DNA of 64,000 bases. It comes from Candidatus Altimarinota bacterium (GTDB lineage: Bacteria > Patescibacteriota > Gracilibacteria > BD1-5 > UBA2023). Every line of letters starts with the position of its first letter. The stretch's first letter is position 1. The position numbers and the translations under genes were made by a program. The stretch covers positions 332,270 to 396,269 of the forward strand of contig JABFSX010000004.1 in assembly GCA_013268835.1 (NCBI GenBank), read 5' to 3'. This document shows, piece after piece, positions 43,019 to 52,923 of this stretch. Below the pieces are notes generated by a model that was given only the letters and a program-made list of their open reading frames with translations, was not told where the DNA came from and searched no databases.

Positions 43019-43179
43019 AAGAATTGAGATTAGAATGTAAGTTTTAGAATTTTTTTTGTAGATAAAACTACAGAGTAGATAGTATCGAAAGAGTGAAAGA
43101 AATCAAAGTAAGAATAATAAGAATGAAGAGTATACGATTAAAATAAGTGATCATAAAGTGAAATGGTAAATGTAAATAA

Positions 43180-43806
43180 CTACGCGAACAAACTCCCTGG
43201 AAATACTCGAACAAAGATACCCTGAACTGAGAAATTCTCTGAAAACTCTCCAAGAATAATCGGCTTATGTCGTGGATTATCTGAATGAGGAATCAGATAA
43301 GCAAGATCACCCTCATGACGGAACTCTTTGAGTGTTGCTTCATCATTGATAAGTGCTGCGACGATCTGTCCATCACGAGGAACCTCAGTCTGTTCTATCA
43401 AAACTAGGTCACCATCATCGATTCCCTTTTGATTCATCGAATCTCACTGAGCTCTGAGAAAAAAATATTTCTTCGAAGCAGAGATAAGTCGAGTAGAAAC
43501 AGGAATCTCTGTCTCGATATTCTCTTCGGCAAATATCGGCATCCCACAAGCAATCGTACCAATAAGGGGAATCAGACGAACATCAACGCTATCGGAACGA
43601 AAAGTAGGAGATATACGAATCTGATCTTGATTATCTCGATAGAGATATCACTTATCCATAATCTGATCCAAAAGAACTGATATCGAACGAGGAGAAGCAT
43701 ATCCGAGGATTGTCTGGAGTGCTCGAATAGTTATCTTCTCTCATCGAGAGATAAACTCACGAACTTGTTGGAATACGAGTTGTTCCTTGTGGGTGAGATT
43801 TTCCAT
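43180..43806 (-). CDS. lexA: LexA repressor
   Basis: 208 residues. N-terminal winged helix-turn-helix (LTHKEQLVFQQVREFISRGEKITIRALQTILGYASPRSIS), then the S24 peptidase-like domain: cleavage site at Ala86-Cys87-Gly88 in GTIACGMPIF, nucleophile Ser123 in AQGDSMN (Gly from TGA), and Lys160 in EATLKEF. The scissile bond is Cys-Gly, as in UmuD, not the Ala-Gly of E. coli LexA. Two palindromic sites lie upstream (43829 and 43909), probable autoregulatory operators. Ends TAG, about 160 bases before recA. Confidence 0.94.
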
Positions 43807-43828
43807 AGAGAATAAACAGAGAAATAAA

Positions 43829-43850
43829 TGTATACATACAAAGTATACAA
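43829..43850. promoter_or_regulatory. Palindromic operator 1 upstream of lexA (likely LexA box)
   Basis: TGTATAC, seven bases, GTATACA: a 21-base inverted repeat 23 bases upstream of the lexA ATG. The position next to the start and the second, similar copy suggest autoregulation. Confidence 0.6.
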
Positions 43851-43908
43851 CTATATATATTCATAAAATTATTGAATGCAAATTTTTTTAGAAGAATCCC
43901 TCGACAAA

Positions 43909-43926
43909 TGTATACAAAATATACAT
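43909..43926. promoter_or_regulatory. Palindromic operator 2 upstream of lexA
   Basis: TGTATACAAAATATACA, same half-site as operator 1 but with a shorter spacer (TGTATA-5-TATACA). No copy of this motif is seen before recA in the window, so recA may not be controlled by it. Confidence 0.5.
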
Positions 43927-43978
43927 ATATCATACTTAAGAATTAAAAAATCCCTCTAATGAAGGATTTGTAATATGA

Positions 43979-44542
43979 CTATTTTAGTATACTGGAAATT
44001 TTCTTCTTTAGTAATTTTCTACACTTTCCTGTTTTTGGAATAACTATAAATCAAGGATTACATAGATTTTTTTCATCTTTCTTAACAATAGATCAAGTTA
44101 AAATTAGTGGGGTTTCCTTAGCAACTTCTGGTACATATAAGATAACATGTTCCTTCACTGCTTTTATATATTTAATGATGTTTGTTAACAAAATATCCCT
44201 ATTTAACCAGCCGACTAAATTTTCACCATTAATATTCATTATTTCATATGCAATATTATATCATGATTCTGCTCTATCCCAATCTTCTTTTTTTCCTCAA
44301 TTAGAAGCAATTTTCCAATCCTTAATTGCTTGCTCAATAGTATCAATATATTGTTTATAAGCTCAGGTACATCTATCATATCCCAGTTTATATTGGGGAT
44401 GATTATAATCATTCCTTGCTTCTAATGGGAATTGTGATTCACAAAGATTATTTATTGATATTGCTGGCAACTTTACATCTTCAGCATATGTTTGAATATT
44501 TACTACACATATGATAACTATCAAACTTATTATTTTTTTCAT
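43979..44542 (-). CDS. Secreted protein of unknown function
   Basis: 187 residues. Start set at MKKIISLIVIICVVNIQTYA, a signal peptide; a longer reading upstream exists but runs over the neighbouring zinc-ribbon gene. Mature part has cysteines at NLCESQ, DRCTG, LCNPG and GKCRK and ends in KKKISSILK. Helical; several TGA glycines. No family recognised. Confidence 0.78.
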
Positions 44543-44561
44543 AGTGTCTAAATTAAAAAAA

Positions 44562-44825
44562 CTAAACCCTCTTTCTCTCATAGTGTTCCTTGAGACCCTC
44601 TACCGTTCCAGTAGCGACTCTTCGACCATGGCAAATTGGACATTCATAGAGAAATTCTTTGAGTTTTTTACCGATTTTCTGTGGTTCAAGATGGATTGCT
44701 TCGACCTGTTTTCGGCAGTCACGACACCAATAGGCAATATCTCCACGTTCAGGATTGAAGGTAGATTCTCGTTTTTTTCCAAAAGATGGGACGTTCGTGA
44801 GGTCAGCGTAAGAAGTTGTAGACAT
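44562..44825 (-). CDS. Small zinc-ribbon protein
   Basis: 87 residues, MSTTSYADLTNVPSFGKKRESTFNPERGDIAYWC..., with CRDC and CPIC pairs about 25 residues apart (YWCRDCRKQV and YECPICHGRRVATGT), consistent with one zinc ribbon. The rest is basic (EHYERKRV end), so nucleic-acid or ribosome binding is possible. No named family assigned. Confidence 0.75.
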   Translation of the reverse strand: MSTTSYADLTNVPSFGKKRESTFNPERGDIAYWCRDCRKQVEAIHLEPQKIGKKLKEFLYECPICHGRRVATGTVEGLKEHYERKRV

Positions 44826-44864
44826 ATGTTCTATAATAGAATTATTTGATAATAAATCAATATT

Positions 44865-46643
44865 TTACTCTCCGTAATGGATATCTTCCCAGGCTGTTCG
44901 ATAGAGTGGTTCACCAAGACGCTTCTGATCGAGAGCATGACCAATAAATCCAATCGAACGAGCCAGGATAAAAAATGCATTACATATTCCTGCATCCAAG
45001 TATACCTCAATTTCATCTTTCGTCATACCAATAGAAGTGAAAATATCCAAAAGAGAAGCAGCAATATGACCATCAACATTCAGAATCAGGTTTCACTTTT
45101 TCTCAAGTGTCAATACCTCAACAGCCAGAGCATAATCAAGATAGGTACTTGATGGAATATCCTGAGCAAGCTTCCGTAGAATCTCGCATCGACCATCAGG
45201 ATTGAATTTACTCTTTACCTTGTGACCGATTCCCTGAATCGGATTTCCACTCTTTTTCATGCGGATAATGAGATCTTCAGGAGTTTCATTTTTTTCGATC
45301 GATTCATACCACGTTCGAGCAGCTCCATCAATTGCACCACCAAACCGAGGCCCAATAGTAAGGAGCCCCGAAACAAGTGATGAGAGAATATCCTTGCCCG
45401 CTCGAGCCGTCACAATCGTATTGGTCGCTCCAGAAACAGCCGGGCCATGATCCGCCAGAAGGATAATAATCGTATTGATATAATCGAGAGCATACTTTGG
45501 AAGTTCTCTTTTGAGCCAAAGTGCACCGATCACACGAGCAATACTTGCATCCTCGATATAACTTGTGAGTGGTTTTCCATTATAGAGAACCTCCTCTCCT
45601 CGTTCATCAGAGATAGTTGAGGTAAATTTCGTAAGCCTACGATCTTTAAGTATTATTAATTTCTCTTTAACATTATTCTCTTCTCATTTTTTATGAGGAA
45701 TTGAAAGCCCTGAAAATACCTGTTCAATCAGATCCCCAAAATCTGCATAACTCTCAGGAACGTGGATTCCTGCTTCCTTGAGTTTCATATTCTTGTAACT
45801 TGCTTTTTCTTCATCTGCATTTGCCTTAGCTCCAGCATGACCAAATTGTACCTCAGTAGTAAGTTTTTCTGCAAATGATCCGCTCACATAGGCCACAATT
45901 GGTTTGGTAACCTTTCCTGATTGTACTAATTCTACGATATCGAGCTCATCTCGAGAGCCCACTTCACCAAGTATCACGATCATCGCAATTTCAGGATTTT
46001 CCTGATAATCAATCACAATATCTCGAAAAGTAGAACAAACAAAACGATCTCCTCCAAGTGCAATCCCCGTGTGAATCCCATCCGTTCGAGTTCCAATAAC
46101 CCGAAACATCTCATTCGACATACCACCACTTCGAGATACAAATCACACTGATCCCTTCTGGTAAAGTCCACTTGCAACGATATTTTCTATAGATCCACCA
46201 GAGTTCCCCATTCGAAGAGCCCCTGCTGAAATCGCTCCAGCAGTGGCTGGACCAATAATGCGAATTTTTGTATTTGATTCGTTATAGGCTATAATATCTC
46301 GAATATCTCGTTCAGGAATCCCTTCTGCAATAATAATTATATGTTGAAAAATACCAGAATGAATGGCCTCCCAGGTTGCACTCGTGGCAGAACGAAATGA
46401 TGCCAGATTAATAAAGGTATCTATCTGGGGATCCGATGGAATATCTGAAATACTTGGATATATAGAAATCAGAATTTCTTTTTTTCCAAAAAAAAGCTTC
46501 GTTACACTCACTCGATGGGCATTGGGATCGATGATTCCAGCAACCGAAGAAGATCTCCCAGAAAGAAAATCAAAATCAAGCATGCGCTGAGCCACATCAA
46601 GATGACGACCATAGATGATAGCTTTTGAAGAAGAAGTAAACAT
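44865..46643 (-). CDS. ATP-citrate lyase, subunit with CoA-ligase-alpha and citrate synthase domains
   Basis: 592 residues, near the ~610 of bacterial/eukaryotic ACL C-terminal parts. Residues 1-300 match the succinyl-CoA synthetase alpha-like part: SVGFVSRSGGMSNEMFR and the phosphohistidine loop QFGHAGAKAN (His269). The rest is a citrate synthase domain with ADHGPAVSGATNTIVTARAGKD, GIGHKVKSKFNPD (His474) and LILNVDGH (Asp524), ending LDQKRLGEPLYRTAWEDIHYG. Reaction: citrate + ATP + CoA to acetyl-CoA + oxaloacetate + ADP + Pi. In human ACLY the first motif is SGAHNTI with a catalytic His; here that residue is Thr407, which may impair or change activity. Confidence 0.93.
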
Positions 46644-46664
46644 AGAAAAGGGAATAAATAATAG

Positions 46665-47441
46665 TTACCATTCAATTGCATTCTTTGTTATTGATTGCCA
46701 ATTTTTTTCAGCGAAAAACATTTGATCGTATGTTTCTCGAACAACTGGATCAATAAATGAGCCATACATAACACCACTCCAAATAAAATCCCAATATGGA
46801 TCCAGTCCAGTTTTCTCATTGAGTCTTGGTATTTTTCATTTGCAAATGATATCTTTCTCACAAATAATATCAGGAAATGCCATAATCTCAATGTAGCGAT
46901 CTTGATCAATTTTTGCAATATAAATAGGAAACATTGATCCAGCATCTTGAGGAGATCAAGTTGTAAAAATAACTTTTCATTTATCGATTCTTTTTGCATT
47001 ATGCACCCTCACATACAGTATATGTAAACCTTCAACTAAATCTTTCTCTTGATTATTTTCCCCATCAATGAGATCAAACATTGCTGTAAGTTTTTTTTCA
47101 TCACCATTTTTAAAACAAGGCCATCACTGTTCTTTATTTCTTGGTACATCTGTACAATCTTTCAAAAGATTCTTTTTACTTAGAAATTTGAATGATATCG
47201 CATAATTATAATGATCTCAAGAGAGCATCCAATTACTATCTGGAAATACAGAGTTATAATAATAGTACCACGTACCCGATAAATATATATTTCTCGCATT
47301 TTCAGAAGGTTTCACCTCTCATGAAACACTCATATTGAGTGATCTTGTGTTATTTTTTATATATGGAGATTGATTATTACAAGCAATCAAAATACAACAT
47401 AATGATAAAAAAAAGATTGTTTTCTTAAAAATATTATTCAT
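46665..47441 (-). CDS. Putative lipoprotein lying between the two ATP-citrate lyase genes
   Basis: 258 residues. N-terminus KKTIFFLSLCCILIACNNQ has a lipobox (L-I-A-C), so it should be lipid-modified and exported. The mature domain is Tyr/Trp/Asp-rich (GTWYYYYNSVFPDSNWMLSGDHYNYA) with cysteine pairs DCTDV..WPCFK and ICEKDIICKGK. It starts 2 bases after the stop of the small lyase subunit and stops 21 bases before the large one starts, so it is in the same transcript despite having no evident metabolic link. No family recognised. Confidence 0.82.
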
Positions 47442-47443
47442 AC

Positions 47444-48727
47444 CTATAATATAATTTTCTTAAGAATATCTGTCATATACACACTTCCATCTGCTATCTC
47501 ACAAGGAAGTCCGAGCTCTTCACAGGCATTTTTCATAAGTTCCAATCCTCTTGTATCATTGATACCTCCTCGTCGTACGAGTATCCGAATATCCTGTTTT
47601 TTCATATCCTCAATCCGATCTCGAAACGCATCGATAATCCCTGCAAAAGTCTTATCAATATGAGTAAAATTCGCTATAGCCCCTGCAATAACAAGGTATT
47701 TTCATACAATATCATTTTCGAGCATCGTATCAAGAAGCGTGGCAGTATAGGCTCGAGTATTTTCACGATCTGGATTCCCGCTACATTCTCCATAATTCCC
47801 GATTTCTGTAGCAAAACCAAGATCAGCAAGAGTATCAGCAATAATCACGGAAGCTCCACCACCAGAAGTCAAGAGCCAAATACGACCCATAGGGTTGAGG
47901 ATTCGGAACTTGAGACTCGCTCCCGTCTCCGCATCAAGTTTTTCAATATACTGTTCCCGCTTTGTTTTCTCTGGACCAAATGGATGAGGAAAGACAAGGT
48001 TTTCCCAATGTTTACGTTGCCGAAATTCCTCACTGTCATCTACTCGAGCCACCATATCCAAGCATACTACATTTCCAATTGAGTCAAAGGTAAAAGGATT
48101 TACCTCTAAGTATGCAAATCCATACTCCTGAAAAAAGGAATACAATTGAGAAATAAAATCCAATACTCGAGAATCGGCGATATCTAATTTCTGTAAATTC
48201 TCCCGTATCTGTCATTGCGAAGTATGAAGCAATCCATTTCCTTTTTCTGAAAAGTTCTGGATCGCTTCGTGCCTCGCGATGACTGAGTCAAAAAGAGAAA
48301 TATTCAATGACTGAACTTGATCCCAGTTTTCCTCCACCTCTATTCCTCAAGCTCGAGAAAAATATATCACATCATGATCGCGTTCTGTCTTGATGGCCAC
48401 ATAATACTCCTCAGTATGAGGAACGAATGGTTCAATAAGGAATGTTGTAAGTTTCCCAACTTGTTTTCCTATGGTAGTCTCTTTCTGAAAATGATCCTTC
48501 CACCATTTGCAAATATTTGCATTATTGAGATTTACTCAAAGAAGCCCATATTTTCCTCGTTTTCCAAAGAGCTGATCTGGTTTGATTACCCAAGTGGTAT
48601 CAATAGTATTTTGTGAAAACGATACAATATCCTCTTCTGATTCAATCAGATATCCGGTATATGAAGATGGGGAATACTCTGCAAACATCCGTTTTGCATC
48701 ATATTCACGAATTGCTATTTGTGCCAT
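47444..48727 (-). CDS. ATP-citrate lyase, ATP-grasp (succinyl-CoA ligase beta-like) subunit
   Basis: 427 residues; start MAQIAIREYDAKRMFAEY chosen by homology to the N-terminus of ACL (AIxExDAKxxL). Then WVIKPDQLFGKRGKYGLLG (ATP binding), FVPHTEEYYVAIKTERDHDVIYFS, AYLEVNPFTF, and the C-terminal half LLTSGGGASVIIADTLADLG..GNYGECSGNP. Supplies the ATP and citrate-binding part of the lyase and pairs with the 44865 gene. About residues 149-173 are not lyase-like: SVIARHEAIQNFSEKGNG... is the translation of a palindromic repeat inserted in frame (see 48211-48283). Confidence 0.93.
48211..48283. repeat. Palindromic repeat element inserted in frame in a lyase gene
   Basis: The ends GTCATTGCGAAG...AAGCAATCCA and TGGATCGCTTCG...CGCGATGAC are inverted copies (about 26 bases each, imperfect) around a short centre. 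This is the widespread 'GTCATTGCGAG ... GCAATGAC' type of bacterial mobile palindrome, resembling Rickettsia palindromic elements. Here it is translated as about 25 residues including VIARHEAIQ, and the TGA in its CAATGACAG end is read as Gly. Adjacent residues continue the lyase fold on both sides. Confidence 0.85.
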
Positions 48728-48750
48728 AGTTGCCCTACTATAACAAAAAA

Positions 48751-48786
48751 ATACGGAAAACAAAATTTTGTTTTCCGTATTTTTTA
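48751..48786. terminator. Strong terminator between dnaJ and the lyase operon
   Basis: ATACGGAAAACAAAA / TTTTGTTTTCCGTAT, a perfect 15-bp stem with no loop bases unpaired beyond the centre, flanked by A and T runs. Directly downstream of dnaJ in its own orientation. Confidence 0.92.
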
Positions 48787-49896
48787 TTCACCGAAGAATT
48801 CTCCAATCCATCATTTTTTCATCTTTCATCCTTCAGAATGAAGGATCGCCTCATAGAGTTTCTTCTGATCTGATGATAACTTGGTAGGGATATCAATCTC
48901 GATATGAATATAGAGATTTCCTGATCCGCCCTTACGATCGAGTCGTTCCATCCCCTCTCCACGAAATACCACCACCAGACCATGCTGGGTTCCTCACTTG
49001 ATATCTATAGTTCGCTTACCAAGAATCGGGAGCTCAACGGTTCGCTCTACACCAAGGATTGCTTCAGCTGGAGATACACGAACACTATAGTGGAGATCGG
49101 ATCATTCGCGAGTAAGTCCTCCTTCATTCTCTGGAACAGCAAATGTAATATACAGATCTCCATTCCCGTCATTTCACTTATTTCCTTCTCCACGAAGCTT
49201 GATGGTCATACCATTTTCTATTCCTTTTGGAATATCAATAGTCTTCTCTACTTTCTCACCAATTTTACCCGTTGCATGACAATAACTACATTTCTCAGTG
49301 ATTTTTTCTCATTTTCATTGACAGGCAGAACATGGACGAGCTTGTTCCATAATACCAAAAACCGTCTGAATACGTTCTTTTACTTGGCCTTGTCCATTAC
49401 AAGTCTGGCACTTCTCTGTTTTTCCTCATTTTCCACTACAATGATGACAGGTAGCTGCTCGATTGAACTCTATCTTACGACTCGTTCCATGTATAGCATC
49501 TTCGAGAGAGATTTTGAGTTTCATCTCGATATCTTCTCCGATATCCGCTTTTTGACGTCGTCCGCCACCGCTGCCACCAAATCCGCCACCACCAAAAAAT
49601 GACGAAAATATATCTCCAAGATCCACATCGAATCCCTGTTGAAATCCACCACCAAATCCTCATTGTCCATGATTTTCCATTGTTCCGTGACGATCATAGT
49701 GAGCTTTTTTATGAGGATCTGAGAGAACTCCATACGCCTCATTCAGTTTTTTGAATTCTGCCTCTTTTTCTTTGTCACCCCCATGGCGATCAGGATGTAC
49801 TTCCATAGCTTTTTTTCGGTACGCCTTTTTTATCTCATCGGAAGTGGCCTCACGAGTTACACTGAGTATCGAATAGTATTCAAACTGCATAGACAT
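48784..49896 (-). CDS. dnaJ: Chaperone protein DnaJ
   Basis: 370 residues. J domain with HPDRHGGD in the loop, then a Gly/Phe-rich region ([28 protein letters not shown]), four CxxCxGxG-type zinc motifs ([33 protein letters not shown], several glycines from TGA) and the C-terminal substrate domains. It stimulates DnaK ATPase. dnaK and grpE are not in the window, so it is encoded apart from them. An alternative start two codons in (MQFEYY) is equally possible. Confidence 0.97.
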
Positions 49897-49991
49897 ATTT
49901 TTATAAATTTTTTTAAGAAGAAAAAAGCATAGACGCTTCTCAAGAAAAATATCGATCTTGATTGGTATCTATGCAATGAAATACCGAAATA

Positions 49992-50306
49992 CTATGCATG
50001 TTTTGCAATAGCAGTACTAAGAGTTGCAACATCCTGAGCTCCAACCCATTTTTCAACTGGTTGACCATCCTTAAAGAGAATCATAGTAGGAATCGACATA
50101 ATTCGCATCTGACTTGGAATAGTAGGATCACTATCGACATCGTGTTTTGCGATTACCGCTTTTCCATCTACTTGAGAAGCAAGCTCAGTAAGACGTGGGA
50201 GCATCATCTGACATGGTCCACACCATTCAGCCCAGAAATCAACGAGAACGAGTCATTTGCTGGTGATTTCAGGAAAAGTACCATCTGTAGAAACGATAAG
50301 AGACAT
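49992..50306 (-). CDS. trxA: Thioredoxin
   Basis: 104 residues. Active site WCGPC (Cys29, Cys32), VLVDFWAEW before it, and the cis-proline in MSIPTMILFKDG. Gly18 in TSKGLV is TGA. Reduces disulfides in the cytosol and supplies electrons to reductases. Confidence 0.97.
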
Positions 50307-50393
50307 ATATTTGAAAATTAAAAAAATAGTTTTATCACCTATTGAATATAAGAAAATATTAGAAAAAAGCAAGAGAAATAATGAGAACTATTC

Positions 50394-50966
50394 TCATATA
50401 GAGAGAAAATCCTTCTTATATAAAATCATAATGCTATCATCAATATCCGTCTTTTCAAACTGATACACTACCCTGTTTCCATCCAAATAATCGAAAAGAT
50501 CTTCCATCTTATCTCGAAATTTTTCTACATCATCAATCACAATCATAGCATCAGGAGTCATCTTCGGAAGTGCCAAGAGTAAATATTGAAGATACTCTTT
50601 TTTCATCGCATCAATATACACAAAATCAAAAAAATTCTCTGCAAGTTTTGGGAGTACCAACTTCGCATCTCACCAAATTGCATGAATATTTTTTATCTTA
50701 CAATTCTTAAAATTCGTCACCGCATCATTGTGCATATTCCATGCCTGTTCCAGTGTAGTGATATCTGAAATATCTGAAATTGCTGTCGAAAAATGAAGAG
50801 TACTGTATCCATTCGCAGTACCAATCTCCAATAGGTGTTTTGGATTTTTTTCACGAATGAGTTGTTTCAAAAATTCTGCATTCTGTTCTGAAATATTCGG
50901 AATTTCTCGTAGCATTCAGATTTTTTTGAGATTTTTGAGAGTCAGAGAGATAATCTGGGAAGTCAT
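50394..50966 (-). CDS. SAM-dependent O-methyltransferase family 3-like
   Basis: 190 residues. LLEIGTANGYSTLHFS is the SAM-binding motif I (E-x-G-T-x-x-G-Y-S-T) and FDFVYIDAMKKEYLQYL is the D-A-x-K-x-x-Y metal/catechol motif of the caffeoyl-CoA/catechol OMT family; MTPDAMIVIDDV follows. Substrate unknown. It starts 7 bases after the stop of the upstream unknown gene. Confidence 0.85.
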
Positions 50967-50972
50967 AAAAAA

Positions 50973-51485
50973 TTACTTATTTTTCTTGGAATCGAGAATA
51001 CGAGAAATCTCTCAAATATCAATTCAATAAATTTTTAAAAGCAATAATTCCCTCTCTATACTAGGCTTAATCTGGATCCTTCCAACATTTCCATCATGGG
51101 AAATTGGAGTTTCCATAAACATACCAACACTTGGAATTACAAATTTTTCCTGAGATTCTATAGCTCTTCCTTTTACATCTTTCAATACTCCAAGAACTTG
51201 TATCTTTGTACTCCAGCTTGTATCTGATACATTCTTCCTGAGTCATCAGAGAAGCTCTGAAATTCTCCCATTATGGGCGATAATTGTCTCATGCGCTTGT
51301 ATACGAAAAATAGCAGAAAGTGCATTCAAATCTTCTCATAATTGTTGTCAATTAGATATCAAAATACTCTTCTTTATAGATAAAATAAGATTATATACTT
51401 GAGATTCTCTTTGATTCGAAGAAGCAACTTCTACTTCTTCAGCTGGAATTACTTTTCTTCTCATTGCTGCACTATGACTTACCAT
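50973..51485 (-). CDS. Hypothetical protein
   Basis: 170 residues, several TGA glycines (SNGQQLGEDL, ELLGGLRKN). Helical N-terminal half, then a beta segment (VLGVLKDVKGRAIESQEKFVIPSVGMF). No membrane span, no recognised family. Seven-base spacing to genes on either side suggests one operon with 51493-51930 and the O-methyltransferase. Confidence 0.75.
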
Positions 51486-51492
51486 AATTTGT

Positions 51493-51930
51493 TTAAGGTT
51501 TAAAGGGTAAATAAATTTTATCTTCTGGAATTCGAGCAATTATTTTCATATACATCTGCAAAAAATGTATTCCAACCCGAGATGCATCATTTTGATCTAT
51601 CTGACTCAGAAGTTGTAACTTGTCACGAATATCTGGAGTATCTGAATGTTTATATACTTGAGAGAGCGCTTCTTGCAGAATCCTGTTCCATTGTTCTTCA
51701 TTATGAACTTTTTTATGATTTCGAATATCATCTACCTCCTTCAATCTATCGAAAATTCTTTTCCTACACTGTAGGATATACTTTTTTGTTTTTTCTGTTG
51801 ATTCTTGTGATTGATAGACCACAAGTCTAGAAACATCTCTTTTTATAGCATTTCCGAGCCTCAAAATACGTCGAATAACTACTCGAGTATCATCATATAA
51901 TGGATTTGTAGAGATATGTACTATAGTCAT
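51493..51930 (-). CDS. Hypothetical protein
   Basis: 145 residues, basic and helical (MTIVHISTNPLYDDTRVVIRRILRLGNAIKRDVSRLVVYQ ... KTKKYILQCRKRIFDRLKEV in separate segments). No TGA. No recognised family; 60 bases downstream of the acyltransferase gene, same strand. Confidence 0.75.
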   Translation of the reverse strand: MTIVHISTNPLYDDTRVVIRRILRLGNAIKRDVSRLVVYQSQESTEKTKKYILQCRKRIFDRLKEVDDIRNHKKVHNEEQWNRILQEALSQVYKHSDTPDIRDKLQLLSQIDQNDASRVGIHFLQMYMKIIARIPEDKIYLPFKP

Positions 51931-51993
51931 AGTCTCAATAAAAGTATTACTGTAATTCTATTAAATTTTTGATTAAATACAATTTCTGTTGTA

Positions 51994-52860
51994 TTACTTT
52001 TCGTGTAATTGTTGGCATACAGAATTCCATATTGGCCTAGACCACCAAGGGAGATTATCGATCATTTCTGATACTGATATCATACAAGGCACTCGGATTC
52101 ATTTATGATCAACTGGATCCCCAATCTGGACTGGTTTTGCTCCAAGATCTTTCAGATTCTTCAAAAGTGAAGGTTCCACCAAAAAGTATAAGTGTTCAAT
52201 ATTATTCTGTCTTGCAACAGAAATAAGTGACAAAAATACTCCAACCTTAACTATTGGAAACCTTCATCGAATTGGATCAGGTATATCCTCGGGAAATACC
52301 TTTCATACTTCTACTTTACGTCTTCTAAAACCATATATCACAGCAAGCCTTGAAACTTCTGCACTTCTTTTTCTATCCACTTCAATTGGTTCAATATACT
52401 GCTCCACTGGAAGATCTCATAAATCTGCCAGAATCAGACGAACACAAGCGATCGGATTACTACTATTCTTATCAAGAAGAACTATGGGAATAGCATGCTC
52501 GTCATTTTCATCTATCTCAAGCTCATCAGTTTGGACCTCTTCCCAACCTTTTTCTTGGCAAAAAACCTTATGTCGAACTCGTGCAGCAGCATCCATAAAA
52601 TCAACTCATGCACATGCAATATAATTTGATTCAAATTTTTCCTTGAGTGTGAGTAAAGTTACTGTATAGCGAACGATTCATTTAACCGTATTTTGTATAT
52701 ATTTAATTCCTTTATGAATTTTGGAAATGTTCTTTTTATCAAAAATATCAGAAATCCTCTTCTCTATAGAGGCAAGAAGCCCATGAGAAAGAAGTGTATC
52801 CTTTTCTCATTCTACAGTATTTGGCACTCAATGGGATTCGGAATCTTTGAGGGGATTCAT
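51994..52860 (-). CDS. Autoinducer-synthase/FeeM-like N-acyltransferase (GNAT fold)
   Basis: 288 residues. The middle reads like LuxI/FeeM and the PEP-CTERM-associated acyltransferase family: DAAARVRHKVFCQEKGWE (the R-x-x-V-F/Y-x-x-E/D motif), DENDEHA, PIACVRLI, EVSRLAVI...R..KV, then HLYFLVEPSLLKNLKDLGAKPVQIGDPVDHKGIRVPC in pattern. Family members transfer a fatty acyl chain from acyl-ACP to an amino acid or to SAM, giving N-acyl amino acids or acyl-homoserine lactones. N-terminal ~90 residues (SIEKRISDIFDKKNISKIHKGI) are extra. Acyl donor in a genome with little lipid synthesis is unclear. Confidence 0.72.
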
Positions 52861-52879
52861 AAAAATAATTAATATAATT

Positions 52880-52908
52880 ATATATTAATCATTTAATATG
52901 ATTGTCAA
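52880..52908 (-). promoter_or_regulatory. Promoter with internal palindrome before the acyltransferase gene
   Basis: On the minus strand TTGACA, 17 bases, ATATAT. The spacer contains AATCAT-TTAAT-ATGATT (52887-52903), a perfect 6-5-6 palindrome exactly between -35 and -10, the classic place for a repressor or activator operator. Confidence 0.55.
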
Positions 52909-52923
52909 TATATAATTATATAT

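Noticed and set aside
43019..43179. LexA operator upstream of recA
   Set aside because: No TGTATA(C) palindrome there; only weak AT-rich inverted pieces such as TTTTGTAG...CTACA.
48982..49602. Plus-strand open frame of about 206 codons opposite dnaJ
   Set aside because: Antisense to a clear DnaJ with zinc motifs; no motif, composition typical of an antisense shadow.
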